DNA of 64,000 bases, taken from positions 62,001 to 126,000 of the forward strand of contig JAQGGT010000007.1 of assembly GCA_028289245.1 (NCBI GenBank). The letters are read 5' to 3'. Below the pieces are notes generated by a model. The model was not told where the DNA came from, searched no databases, and was given only the letters and a program-made list of their open reading frames with translations. The position numbers were made by a program, and so were the translations under genes. The DNA comes from Candidatus Saccharimonadota bacterium. Its GTDB lineage: Bacteria; Patescibacteriota; Saccharimonadia; Saccharimonadales; UBA4665. Positions 38,661-47,708 of the stretch are shown one piece after another. How positions within the stretch are numbered: the stretch's first letter is position 1; each line of letters begins with the position of its first letter.

Positions 38661-39947
38661 TTATTTCCAGAGTGGTACTAGTTGGGTGTGCAAGTCGGCG
38701 GCAAAGGTCTTACCGCAGTTGCCGAGCACACCAAAACCCCAGATTTTTTGCTTGAACATATCGCGGGCGACTTCGATAATCTGCTCTTTGGTGACGGCCC
38801 GGATGCGGGCGGGTACGTCATAGTAATCGTCGATGACTTCGTCGAAGAAGTAGCGGCCGGCGTAGCCGGCCGAGGTCCCGCCCACTGTTTGGGCACTGCG
38901 CTGGAAACGGCCGAGGGCATACTGCTTAGTGCTAGCAATCTCGGCATCGTCGATCTCGCCGGCGAGAACTTTTTCGAGCTCCTTAGTAACAATGTAGAGC
39001 AAGGCTGGCGCGTTCTTTTCGGAAACCTGGGCCCCGAACCACCAGTTACTGGCGCCTTTGGTTTGGCTGAGGCCGGAACTCATGCCGTACACCAGGCCGC
39101 GCTCACGGGCGGTGCCCAGAATGCGCGAATAGAGCGTTTCGGTGAGCATGGTATTGAGCAGATTCAGCGCATCGGTCTGGGCATCATCGAGGCGGTGCTT
39201 CATAAAGGTGTCAATATAAAAATAGAGGTTCTCGACAGTGTCGTTAGAGACGTAAACTGGCTTGGCTAAGTGCTTGGGGACTTCGCTCGGCAGCGGGAAA
39301 CGTTTGCCGCGCTCCGGTAGGTCAATCTCCTGGAATAACTTTTCGATCACCGTGCGACGACCGGCCGTTAGATTCCCGGCTAGGACAAAGCGCATATTGG
39401 CCGAGTGATGCGTGTTGCGGTAATGTTCTACGACGTCACTGATTTTGACATTTTTCATCAGTTTGAGACGTTCAGCATCAGTTTTAGCGATCAAGCCGAG
39501 GGCCTGGCGCATTTCGAGACTCAAACGACGGAAATGGTTGTTGCTGCGGGCGGCCATTTCTTCTTTGACGTTGCCATACTCGGCGGCAAATTCTTCTTCG
39601 AGGAATAAGGGCTTTGAGATGGCAATCAGCAGTAGCTCGAGCACTCGCTGCCACTCAAAATCGGCACATTCGGCCTCGTAGGTGATGTCATAGACACCGG
39701 TAGTAGCGTTACTGTAAGCACCGTTTTTCTCGAGTTCGGCTTGGAAATCACGGGCTCGGGGATGCAAATCGTTGGCACCGAGCAGCACGTGCTCCATCAG
39801 GTGTGGTACTTCCCATTTGGATGGTTCGACGAGATATTCGCCGGCCCGGAAGTTGATATCAAAGGTCATGACAGAGGCGTGGGGGATATGAATCAGCAGG
39901 CCTTTGGCGCCATTTTTGAGGCTGATTTCATTGACGGTATGCTTCAT
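38661..39947 (-). CDS. M16 family zinc peptidase (insulinase-like)
   Basis: 428 aa, the half-size two-domain form. Inverted zinc motif H-L-M-E-H (about residues 49-53) with E-A-E/E-W-Q downstream supplying the third ligand region. The C-terminal half lacks the zinc motif, as in PqqL/MPP-type pairs, so the enzyme may act as a homodimer. No signal peptide. Between secA and prfB; follows secA by 6 nt. Substrate unknown. Confidence 0.88.
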   Translation of the reverse strand: MKHTVNEISLKNGAKGLLIHIPHASVMTFDINFRAGEYLVEPSKWEVPHLMEHVLLGANDLHPRARDFQAELEKNGAYSNATTGVYDITYEAECADFEWQRVLELLLIAISKPLFLEEEFAAEYGNVKEEMAARSNNHFRRLSLEMRQALGLIAKTDAERLKLMKNVKISDVVEHYRNTHHSANMRFVLAGNLTAGRRTVIEKLFQEIDLPERGKRFPLPSEVPKHLAKPVYVSNDTVENLYFYIDTFMKHRLDDAQTDALNLLNTMLTETLYSRILGTARERGLVYGMSSGLSQTKGASNWWFGAQVSEKNAPALLYIVTKELEKVLAGEIDDAEIASTKQYALGRFQRSAQTVGGTSAGYAGRYFFDEVIDDYYDVPARIRAVTKEQIIEVARDMFKQKIWGFGVLGNCGKTFAADLHTQLVPLWK

Positions 39948-39953
39948 ACGCTG

Positions 39954-42566
39954 TTATCTCTTTCTACGCTTTGCGACAGTTTTGCGCTTACGTTCGGTTT
40001 TACGAGCTTTTTTAATGGTTGTAACCTGCTTCTTCTTGGGAGCATTCTCGGCTTTGTTGGCCGAGGCAAAGTCGGACTCGCCAAATTCTTGTTCGCTGTC
40101 GATGATTTGGCTAGCATTGCTGATCGAGCCACGAGCCGCGCGGGTCAGTTCGGTTTCGGTGGCGCGGTTGAGATCAGCTTGGTCGACTGGCTGGGCGTGG
40201 AAGAGCGTGCGCACCATTTCGTGGCGCAAGCCAAGCTGCATTTCTTCGAAGAGCATCTGGCCCCGGCGGCGGTACTCGACGAGCGGATCCTGCTGGCCCA
40301 CACTCATCCAGTGGATACCCTCGCGCAGGTGATCCATATTCTCGAGGTGGCGCATCCACAGGTCGTCCAGAATCTGTAAATAAATATCGCGCTCCACTTT
40401 GCGCATGATTTCAGGGGTAAAGGCCGATTCGCGGGCGTTGTAGAGCTCTTTGGCTTCGGCAATCAGGACCTTTTCAAACTTGCTGGCATCGCTATCGAAT
40501 AAACGGTCAAAGGTGGCCTCGTCGAACGGTAAGACTTCGCGGATCATGTCTTCGAACTTGTCGGTGGTGGCTTCGGGCGAAGCAATCAGTAAGTGGGCTT
40601 CTTCTTCGATGAGGATTTTGACACGCTTGCTGATGTCGCCAGAACGCAGCACTTCGCGGCGCATGGCATAGACGGCTTTACGGTGGCGGTTCATCACGTC
40701 ATCATATTGGACGACGGTTTTACGTTGGTCGAAGTGGTAGCCTTCGACTTTCTTCTGAGCCCCCTCCAGGGATTTGCTAATAAGACGATTCTCAATTGGC
40801 ACTTCGTCGTCGACACTGAGACGTGACATGATGCCGCTGATGCGATCGCCGCCAAAGATACGCATCAGGTCGTCTTCGGTACTAACGAAGAATTGGGTGA
40901 CACCCGGGTCGCCCTGGCGACCAGAACGGCCACGCAGCTGATTGTCGATACGACGAGATTCGTGGCGCTCCGAGCCAAGCACAAATAGGCCGCCGAGCTC
41001 TTTGGTTTCTTCATCGAGCACGATGTCGGTACCGCGACCGGCGATGTTGGTGGCCAGCGTTACTGCCCCGCGCTGCCCGGCTTTGGCGACGATGGCAGCC
41101 TCGCGTTCATTGTTCTTGGCGTTAAGCACGGCGTGCGGGATGTTGGCTCGCTTCAGTAAATTGCCAAGCTGTTCGTTCTTTTCGATAGATACGGTACCGA
41201 TCAGTACCGGCTGACCTTTGGTATGCAGCTGTTTGACCTCTTTAACGATGGCTTTAAACTTACCCTTTTCGGTGCGGTAAATCTTGTCGGTAAGGTCTTT
41301 ACGAGCGATAACGCGGTTGGACGGAATCTCTACGACATCCAGCTTATAGATCTGGTGAAATTCTTCGGCTTCGGTGAGCGCTGTACCAGTCATACCCCCC
41401 AGCTTATCGTAAAGACGGAAGTAGTTCTGGAACGAAATGGTGGCCAGCGTCATGCTCTCTTGCTGGACTTCGACACCCTCTTTGGCCTCAATGGCTTGGT
41501 GTAGGCCTTCGTTGTAGCGGCGACCGGCTAGTAAACGACCAGTAAATTCATCGACAATAACGACTTCACCTTCGGTAGTAACGACGTAATCTTTGTCTCG
41601 GGTAAACAAGGCGTGGGCCCGCAGGGCTTGCTGCAAGTGATAGATGGTGCGAATGTTTTGTGAGCCGTACAGATTGTCGATGCCGAGGATTTTCTCGACT
41701 TTTTCGACACCATCGTCGGTGAGGATAACGGTTTTGCGCTTTTCATCGGTTTCGAAGTGCTTATCTTTGCGCAGTTGGCGAACGACTTTAGAGAATTGGT
41801 CATAGGCCGTGCCGCTGGTGACACTGGGGGCGCTAATGATCAGCGGCGTACGAGCTTCATCGATCAAGATCGAGTCCACCTCGTCGACGATGGCGAAGTT
41901 CAGCTCGCGCTGGCGCAGCTGGTCTTCTTCACGCACCATGTTGTCGCGCAGGTAATCGAAGCCGTACTCATTGTTGGTACCGTAAGTGATGTCAGCGTTA
42001 TAGGCGTCTTGGCGGGTGCACGGCTTAAGATGCTTGAGGCGCTCGTCGTCGTGCTCTTTGTTGATAAAATCCGGGTCGTAGATGAAGCTGCGGTCGCCTA
42101 AAATCACACCGGTGGTCATGCCCATCCAGTTATAGACTTCGCCCATCCAGCCGGCATCACGCTGGGCCAGATAATCGTTGACGGTGACGACGTGGACACC
42201 CTTTTCGGTGAGGGCGTTTAGGTAAACCGGCGCCGTGGCGACCAAGGTTTTACCTTCACCGGTTTTCATTTCGGCCACATTGCCTTCGTGGAGCACCATA
42301 CCACCGATGAGTTGGACATCGAAGTGGCGCAAGCCGATGGAGCGCTCAGCCGCTTCGCGGATAACAGCAAAGGCATCCGGCAAGATAGTATCGAGCGACT
42401 CTTTTTTGAGGCGCTTCTTCAGCACCTCAGTTTGCTCTTTGAGCTGCTTGTCGGACATTTTTTTGTATTTGTCAGCCAGGGCATTGATGGAAACTACTCG
42501 TTTTCGGAGCCGTTTTACCGTTTTGGCCTGCGGGTCGCCGAGCATTTTTTTCAGAACAATATTCAT
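39954..42566 (-). CDS. secA: Preprotein translocase ATPase SecA
   Basis: Drives protein export through SecYEG. 870 aa: DEAD motor with M-K-T-G-E-G-K-T (Walker A, about 101-108), preprotein cross-linking domain, second motor domain with G-R-G-T-D-I near 500 and Q-L-R-G-R-S-G-R-Q-G-D-P-G, and the helical scaffold/wing. The C-terminal zinc-binding tail of many SecAs is missing and replaced by a Lys/Arg-rich end. Has a 51-nt leader with AAGAGG as SD. Followed by the M16 peptidase. Confidence 0.96.
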   Translation of the reverse strand: MNIVLKKMLGDPQAKTVKRLRKRVVSINALADKYKKMSDKQLKEQTEVLKKRLKKESLDTILPDAFAVIREAAERSIGLRHFDVQLIGGMVLHEGNVAEMKTGEGKTLVATAPVYLNALTEKGVHVVTVNDYLAQRDAGWMGEVYNWMGMTTGVILGDRSFIYDPDFINKEHDDERLKHLKPCTRQDAYNADITYGTNNEYGFDYLRDNMVREEDQLRQRELNFAIVDEVDSILIDEARTPLIISAPSVTSGTAYDQFSKVVRQLRKDKHFETDEKRKTVILTDDGVEKVEKILGIDNLYGSQNIRTIYHLQQALRAHALFTRDKDYVVTTEGEVVIVDEFTGRLLAGRRYNEGLHQAIEAKEGVEVQQESMTLATISFQNYFRLYDKLGGMTGTALTEAEEFHQIYKLDVVEIPSNRVIARKDLTDKIYRTEKGKFKAIVKEVKQLHTKGQPVLIGTVSIEKNEQLGNLLKRANIPHAVLNAKNNEREAAIVAKAGQRGAVTLATNIAGRGTDIVLDEETKELGGLFVLGSERHESRRIDNQLRGRSGRQGDPGVTQFFVSTEDDLMRIFGGDRISGIMSRLSVDDEVPIENRLISKSLEGAQKKVEGYHFDQRKTVVQYDDVMNRHRKAVYAMRREVLRSGDISKRVKILIEEEAHLLIASPEATTDKFEDMIREVLPFDEATFDRLFDSDASKFEKVLIAEAKELYNARESAFTPEIMRKVERDIYLQILDDLWMRHLENMDHLREGIHWMSVGQQDPLVEYRRRGQMLFEEMQLGLRHEMVRTLFHAQPVDQADLNRATETELTRAARGSISNASQIIDSEQEFGESDFASANKAENAPKKKQVTTIKKARKTERKRKTVAKRRKR

Positions 42567-42617
42567 GGATATCTTTTTCCTCTTACCAGTATTAGAAACT
42601 CAACAAAGTATATAGCT

Positions 42618-42623
42618 AGTATA
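42618..42623 (-). promoter_or_regulatory. secA -10 box
   Basis: TATACT, 51 nt before ATG 42566; -35 weak. Confidence 0.4.
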
Positions 42624-42653
42624 GCCGTTTTTTGTCTCTAATGCGACTCTAAC

Positions 42654-43055
42654 CTACACCTCTGTAAGCGGCTCTGGCGCCAGCTGGGCCTGGGCTCGGC
42701 CATTACGGGCAAAGCGAGCAAATAAGCGGCGGTGCATTTTACCGCTGTTGCGTTGGTCTTTGTACTTTTGCAGCTGGTGCTTTAGCTTGGCTTCAACAAT
42801 ATCCACGGCGGCATAAATGTTTAGCGTACTTTCAGTGATGTTAATAGTCTCGCCCGGCAAGTAAAAGGTCACTTCACAGGTGGCATGCTGCTTATTCTTA
42901 GCTTTACTTTCTTTGAGCTGCACCTCGGCATGAGCACTGGCGCGATTGTGCGCCGATAAATATTTATCGAGGTTGCCAATTTTTTTGGTGACATACTTGC
43001 GAAGGCTGTCGTCTACTTCGGTGTGGACCCCACGAATCTCAAATTTCTGTAGCAT
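42654..43055 (-). CDS. hpf: Ribosome hibernation promoting factor (HPF/RaiA family)
   Basis: 133 aa. One S30AE domain: F-E-I-R-G-V-H-T-E-V-D near the start, Y-V-T-K-K-I-G-N-L-D-K-Y helix, then E-V-T-F-Y-L-P and Y-A-A-V-D-I-V-E-A-K-L helix 2. The C-terminal extension of about 30 residues is basic but far shorter than the dimerisation tail of long HPF. SD GGAG 8 nt before ATG; a TATACT at 43084-43089 gives a leader of about 20 nt. Confidence 0.93.
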   Translation of the reverse strand: MLQKFEIRGVHTEVDDSLRKYVTKKIGNLDKYLSAHNRASAHAEVQLKESKAKNKQHATCEVTFYLPGETINITESTLNIYAAVDIVEAKLKHQLQKYKDQRNSGKMHRRLFARFARNGRAQAQLAPEPLTEV

Positions 43056-43118
43056 CTTAGATTCTCCTTCACGTTACCCTTCCAGTATAACGCCGTTTGC
43101 CTATAAAAACCCCGAAGT

Positions 43119-43212
43119 CATCAAAGCACATTAGCATATTGATACTTTGATGCGATCGTGGAGGCTCGGCAAAGTGATGTCATGATGCGAAAGCATCAAT
43201 ATGCTTTGATGC
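43119..43212. repeat. GCATCAAAG-type palindromic repeats in the hpf-serS gap
   Basis: CATCAAAG (43119-43126) pairs with CTTTGATG (43145-43152). A second unit has GATGC/GCATC (43184-43188/43193-43197) with a GAAA loop, or alternatively GCATCAA/TTGATGC (43193-43199/43206-43212). A related hairpin lies at 60968-61005. The rest of the 190-bp gap holds nothing else recognisable. Confidence 0.6.
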
Positions 43213-43245
43213 GGAGAGATTTTTAGGAAACGAAGTGACTGAATA

Positions 43246-44544
43246 TCAGATCTGAGATTGGCCGCCCATGTAGGGACGCAGCACTTCAGGGATGGTGACG
43301 TGGCCGTCTTCCAGTTGATAGTTTTCGAGAATGGCTTTGAGAATGCGTCCCAGTGCGAAGGCGGTGGCATCATTGGTGTGCACTAGATCGAGACTGCCGT
43401 CTTGGCGTTTGGTACGAATTTTGAGGTCGCGCGACTGGTAGTCGGTGATGTAGTCGGCCGAGTGGGTCTCGCGGTATTTCCCCTGCGCCGGGAACCAGCA
43501 GTCGATGTCGACGCCGCGAGCGTTGGGTTTGCCAATGTCGGCGGTGCACTTATCGATCACGCGATATGGCAGGCCTATGTGCGCCACCAAGTATTCCTGG
43601 ACGGCCACGGCTAGCAGGTGCTCGTCAAGTCCGGTCTCAGGAGTGCTGAAAACTTCCATTTCGAGTTTGTCGAACTGGTGCATCCGGAAAATACCCTCGA
43701 CATCCTTGCCGTAGGTGCCGGCTTCACGGCGGAAACTGGTGCTGTAGCCGATGTAACGAATCGGCAGTTCAGCTTCGGGCAAAACCTCGTTCCAGTACAT
43801 CGTACAGAGGGAGTGTTCGGCACTGGCATTGAGCCAGAGGTCGTCCTGCTCAATTTTGTAGGTTACCTCTTCGGCATTGAGACGGGCGCTAGCCACATAG
43901 GGTTCGGTGCGGATGAGCGCCGGCGGCAACACCGGTCGATAGGGTTTGGCAACCAGGTTGAGATTATTTTCGTCGATGAGCGACTGGATGATAGTTTCGT
44001 CGCCTAGCGTCGTAAAGACGTACTGGATAAGGGCAAACTGCAAGCGGACGAGGTCGCCCTTGAGGTAGGCAAAGCGGCTGCCGGCAACTTTAGCGGCCCG
44101 CTCTTTGTCGATGAGGTCCCACTGTTCGCCGAGCTCTTGGTCGTGCTTAGGGGTAAAGTCAAAGTGGGTTGGTTCACCGACGGTTTTGGCGACGACATTT
44201 TCGTTCTCATTGGCGCCCACCGGTACTATATCGAGCGGCATATTTGGCACCGCCCGGAGTGCAACTGCCAGTTTCTCCTCGATCAGACCCAAATCGGTCT
44301 CGAGATTGCCAAGCTCAGTTTTGAGCTGTCTGCCGGCGGCGATTTGCTCCTCGCTCGGCTTACCGGCCTGTAAACTGGCGGCCTGCTCGTTGCGGCGGCG
44401 GCGCAGTTCCTCAATCTGGGTCAAGCGAGTTTTGCGAGCGACATCGAGCTCCAAAAGTTCAGGGATGTTGACACTATAGCCCTTCTGGGTGGACTTTTCC
44501 GCGACCAGCTCGGCGTTGTCACGGATAAACTGAATATCTAGCAT
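43246..44544 (-). CDS. serS: Seryl-tRNA synthetase
   Basis: 432 aa class II synthetase. N-terminal coiled-coil arm (about 30-105) binds the long variable arm of tRNA-Ser. Catalytic core has motif 2 F-R-R-E-A-G-T (about residue 275), the T-E-like acidic region, and motif 3 A-L-G-R-I-L near 405. Leaderless promoter with complete -35 and -10, so no T-box. Followed by the palindromic repeat region. Confidence 0.96.
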   Translation of the reverse strand: MLDIQFIRDNAELVAEKSTQKGYSVNIPELLELDVARKTRLTQIEELRRRRNEQAASLQAGKPSEEQIAAGRQLKTELGNLETDLGLIEEKLAVALRAVPNMPLDIVPVGANENENVVAKTVGEPTHFDFTPKHDQELGEQWDLIDKERAAKVAGSRFAYLKGDLVRLQFALIQYVFTTLGDETIIQSLIDENNLNLVAKPYRPVLPPALIRTEPYVASARLNAEEVTYKIEQDDLWLNASAEHSLCTMYWNEVLPEAELPIRYIGYSTSFRREAGTYGKDVEGIFRMHQFDKLEMEVFSTPETGLDEHLLAVAVQEYLVAHIGLPYRVIDKCTADIGKPNARGVDIDCWFPAQGKYRETHSADYITDYQSRDLKIRTKRQDGSLDLVHTNDATAFALGRILKAILENYQLEDGHVTIPEVLRPYMGGQSQI

Positions 44545-44550
44545 GTGATC

Positions 44551-44579
44551 AGTATACCCAACTAGTTGCTCATTGACGA
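44551..44579 (-). promoter_or_regulatory. serS promoter (leaderless)
   Basis: -35 TCGTCA (44574-44579), 17-bp spacer, -10 TATACT (44551-44556), 6 nt to ATG 44544. The -35 lies inside the end of the upstream gene. Confidence 0.62.
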
Positions 44580-45482
44580 GAGGATGGCCGGCTCAATCAC
44601 GGCAAAAAACAGGATGACGATAAATATCGCAAGTCCCAAGTAGGTCAGGCTGGCTGGGCGGCTTTCGCCGCTGACGAAGCCGCGGAACCAATTTTCGCGG
44701 AGCGGCGTGGCGTCTTGGAGATCATTCGGGCGCCAGCTGACGGACTTGTGGTCGAATTCGTCGAGCAAGTCTTGGCCGAACTGGCGCATGGCCTTCAGGG
44801 CCGGCTCGGTGTATTGATTGCCTTTGGCAATGATGTACATTTTGTCACCGACGATCTCGATATCATAAGGCCGGCCGCCGTCGACAAGGGTCTGCATGAC
44901 ATCCGGCGCCAGGATCGATAAAGCGTCGATGTTCAGACCTTCCGGGGCGTATAATTTGAACGACTTATCGAAGTTGCCCTCTAGGCTGATGCGTTGCGCG
45001 GCGGCGTAGGCGTAGGAGGCGCCGTTCTGCTGACCGTCCAGGAAGAGATGGGGGTATTTTTTGAGGTTAGTCAGCACCATGATAGTAAAAGTGAACGTGT
45101 GCTGGTATTTGTCGTTGCCGACGGTATATTTGTGCTGAAAGATAGTGGCCCAACTGTCGCGTAGCGGGATATCGTAGATGTAATCGTTGTCTTCGGAGTG
45201 GCCCATGCCCTGCAGCGCCGGTGGTGCCTGGCCGTAAAAATAATAGGGATTGGGCTGCAAATTGTTGGCCAACGCAAAATTCTCGATCCGCTTCGAGCGT
45301 TGCCAGCTAATCAGCCAGGCGACGATAAGAGCGTAAGCGATGGAGGTGTAGCCGAAGAATAGCAGGCCAATATCTCCATTAGAACAAGCCGCGATGACCG
45401 TCGGAATGTACAGCGATAGCGGCCATAAAAACATCTTCAAGTTCAGGCGAGTGTGGAGGGCTGAGTAATCGAGCGGCTTCAT
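44562..45482 (-). CDS. Membrane protein of unknown function
   Basis: 306 aa. Two membrane helices near the start (about 22-42 and 45-62), a cytoplasmic or external domain of about 200 residues, and one helix near the C-terminus (about 281-302). The layout (two helices, soluble domain, terminal helix) resembles several DUF3137-like proteins but I cannot confirm the family. Overlaps the RecB-like nuclease gene by 4 nt. Confidence 0.74.
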   Translation of the reverse strand: MKPLDYSALHTRLNLKMFLWPLSLYIPTVIAACSNGDIGLLFFGYTSIAYALIVAWLISWQRSKRIENFALANNLQPNPYYFYGQAPPALQGMGHSEDNDYIYDIPLRDSWATIFQHKYTVGNDKYQHTFTFTIMVLTNLKKYPHLFLDGQQNGASYAYAAAQRISLEGNFDKSFKLYAPEGLNIDALSILAPDVMQTLVDGGRPYDIEIVGDKMYIIAKGNQYTEPALKAMRQFGQDLLDEFDHKSVSWRPNDLQDATPLRENWFRGFVSGESRPASLTYLGLAIFIVILFFAVIEPAILSSMSN

Positions 45483-46264
45483 GATTTTTTCTGGATGGCA
45501 GCGAGGGTTAGTTCGGTGCGCGCCCGAGCATAGCTGCAGTAATCGCAGGGGCCACCCATGGCTGCCTCGCCGATCGGCGGCATATCGTCGCTGTCCATGC
45601 AGGCCTTCATGCGGCCGAGGGTTGGCTCGACCCAGCTGTCATCGCCTTTGTAAGGGATGATTTTGGTGCGAAATTCGACTTTGTCATTGAAGGCATCGAG
45701 GTCAGCTCGGCCGTTCGTGTAGACAAAATAGCCGGTGTCCTGCACCGGGAGGCCGTTCTGGCGCAGCAGCCACTGGTAGACTTCCATTTGGCGCTTGTAG
45801 CTGATCTGCCAGTCGCTATCGATGCTAACCTCACGGTCTTTGGAGGTGGCTTTGTAGTCGACGACAATCACCTGCCCGTCCGGTGCCACCCATAAATCGT
45901 CGACGGCACCGAAAACGTGCAAGTTGGTCGGTGCATGGACGGCGATGACACCGACGAAGTTCTCGCGCCAGGTGTCGAGTTGGTCGTGCGCATAGGGAAT
46001 GGCGTCGACCTTGTACTCCACCATCAGCGGGTGGGGCTCGCCCTTGGCGCGGTAACTGTCGAACTCTTTCTTGAATAATTCATCGATGGCTTTATTGATG
46101 TTGAACGGCGGGCTGCTCGGACGAGTAATTTTTTTGCGAACGTCGAGCCAGAAACAGCGCGGGCACTGCATAAACAGCTCGATTTTGGAACGCGAGACTT
46201 TAAACGGCTCGGTTTGGCCGGGTTTATATGGTTGGGAGCGCTCGCGCCAGTATGCTTGTGCCAT
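45479..46264 (-). CDS. PD-(D/E)XK nuclease of the RecB/Cas4-like group with four-cysteine site
   Basis: 261 aa. Nuclease motifs: G-A-V-D-D-L near 119 (Asp), V-V-D-Y-K-A-T near 135 (Asp-x-Lys), and Q-M-E-V-Y (about 160, RecB motif). Two Cys pairs flank the core: M-Q-C-P-R-C-F (about 33-38) and G-P-C-D-Y-C-S (about 239-245), which could hold an Fe-S cluster as in Cas4 and AddB. No cas genes or CRISPR array are in the window, so it is a stand-alone DNA-processing enzyme here. Coupled to a membrane protein gene. Confidence 0.88.
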   Translation of the reverse strand: MAQAYWRERSQPYKPGQTEPFKVSRSKIELFMQCPRCFWLDVRKKITRPSSPPFNINKAIDELFKKEFDSYRAKGEPHPLMVEYKVDAIPYAHDQLDTWRENFVGVIAVHAPTNLHVFGAVDDLWVAPDGQVIVVDYKATSKDREVSIDSDWQISYKRQMEVYQWLLRQNGLPVQDTGYFVYTNGRADLDAFNDKVEFRTKIIPYKGDDSWVEPTLGRMKACMDSDDMPPIGEAAMGGPCDYCSYARARTELTLAAIQKKS

Positions 46265-46267
46265 CAG

Positions 46268-46834
46268 CTAATTATACTGGGCCTGCAAGCAGAGATAGTA
46301 ATCGTTGTTGTCTGCATCCGATTTGCTATAGTCGTAGTGACATTTGTTACCACTTTGATCGCTGCTGCTGCCACCGAAAATGTCATCGCTGCTGGTATAG
46401 AAACTGGGGCGCGCGGTGTGGCACTCGGTGCCCTTATGGTAGAAGTCTGTGAAATAGACCGATTGGCCGACAACGTCTGAGGTATTGAGGGTGCTGCCAC
46501 TGTAATACGACTGGTACAGCGCATCGCCAGGATTAGTGCCAAAATCGGCATCGGCCTGGTAAGTGGCACAAAGTTTATACGTGTTATTGGAAATTTTTTG
46601 ATAACTGACGGTACTCACTGTCCTATCGACGCCGGCGGCGCTGAGAGAATCGGGCACAGCCTGATGCTTGGTGACGTACCTATCAACCGCCGTGGCCGCA
46701 GCGGTGGCGGCTTTATAGGTAGCCTTGTCGTGTCGGGCCGGGCCGGCACTGAAGAGTGTTATCAACAGCGCCACGAACACTACGAGCCCGATGGCGGCGA
46801 AGCCAAGTTGGTATTTGCGGAGCTTGTTTGGCAT
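46268..46834 (-). CDS. Exported pseudopilin-like protein
   Basis: 188 aa. N-terminal membrane helix (about 10-30) after a short basic stretch, followed by T-A-V-D-R-Y-V-T-K-H-Q-A-V-P-D-S-L, a pattern like the helix-to-loop region of pseudopilins. However, the cleavage motif (G-F with Glu at +5) is incomplete, as Glu is missing. Exported part is Ser/Asp/Tyr-rich with four cysteines. Starts 2 nt after the stop of the DUF5671-like gene. Confidence 0.66.
   Translation of the reverse strand: MPNKLRKYQLGFAAIGLVVFVALLITLFSAGPARHDKATYKAATAAATAVDRYVTKHQAVPDSLSAAGVDRTVSTVSYQKISNNTYKLCATYQADADFGTNPGDALYQSYYSGSTLNTSDVVGQSVYFTDFYHKGTECHTARPSFYTSSDDIFGGSSSDQSGNKCHYDYSKSDADNNDYYLCLQAQYN
46271..46276 (-). 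promoter_or_regulatory. -10 of the RecB-like nuclease gene (leaderless)
   Basis: TATAAT ending 6 nt before ATG 46264; -35 unclear. It lies within the end of the pilin-like gene. Confidence 0.52.
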
Positions 46835-46836
46835 AG

Positions 46837-47649
46837 CTAGCCCTTATGCTCGTCGCGCCAGTAGTATGCTAGAATCCCGCCGAAGACCAAGACAACCATC
46901 AACAAGCTAAAGAAAACGCGCACAAAACTGCCACCGCTTAAATCACCACCGAGAGCGGTAAAGACCGAGGTGAGCATGCCAATGGCCACGATCAAACAGA
47001 TAATAAAACTGACGATCTGAATAGACTGGGTGGTACGCCGCTTGGAGGCGTCAAGCGCCAGGGACGAATCGCTGAGCTCAGCATTTTTGAGACGCAAGAA
47101 GAGCCAGGCAAACACCGGCATCGTTATAAGCATCATGGCAACCGGGAATGACAGTGCCGAAAAGCTGAAGGCGCCATTAACGAAGGCGTCCAGCAACCAT
47201 GACAAGCCGATAGCACTCATAAACAACACGATTGCCAAGAATACATACTCTACCCCATGCGGGCTATAGACTTGTATGACCGGCTGGGGCATTAGGGACG
47301 CTGGGGCAGCCGCTGGCTGCTCATAGACCGGTGCGGGTGGCAGCGGCACGGCTGGTGCGACTGGTGCTGGCTCGTAGGCCACGGCTTGCGGGACATAGGC
47401 TGGATGGGGCTGGGGCTGCTGATGATGGCCATGGTGACCTTGGTGTTGCTGATGATGGTCGGGTTGCTGTTCGGGGGGCTGGGGCTGCTGGTCTGGCGCG
47501 GGCGCGGCTGACTGGTAGACATAAGCCGGGTCTTCGGCCGGAGCTTGTGGCTGATACATATCGGCCGGCGGCGCGATAAAAGGTTGTGGTGGCATTGGCG
47601 GCTGGGGCACTGGGCCCGGCTGCGGTTGTTGATATGGATCATCTTGCAT
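46837..47649 (-). CDS. Membrane protein with Pro/Gln/His-rich N-terminal tail
   Basis: 270 aa. The first 125 residues are low-complexity (Pro, Gln, His, Ala), presumably disordered and cytoplasmic. Four membrane helices follow (about 135-160, 168-190, 208-228, 238-258). The membrane part resembles DUF5671-type proteins seen in Patescibacteria, but this is tentative. First gene of an operon with the pseudopilin-like gene. The His/Gln-rich region could bind metal; not shown. Confidence 0.72.
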   Translation of the reverse strand: MQDDPYQQPQPGPVPQPPMPPQPFIAPPADMYQPQAPAEDPAYVYQSAAPAPDQQPQPPEQQPDHHQQHQGHHGHHQQPQPHPAYVPQAVAYEPAPVAPAVPLPPAPVYEQPAAAPASLMPQPVIQVYSPHGVEYVFLAIVLFMSAIGLSWLLDAFVNGAFSFSALSFPVAMMLITMPVFAWLFLRLKNAELSDSSLALDASKRRTTQSIQIVSFIICLIVAIGMLTSVFTALGGDLSGGSFVRVFFSLLMVVLVFGGILAYYWRDEHKG

Positions 47650-47708
47650 GGTGAGGGTACCCGTTTATTCTACTTGCAGAATAGCACGCTACCGAGGCCG
47701 GCCACAAA

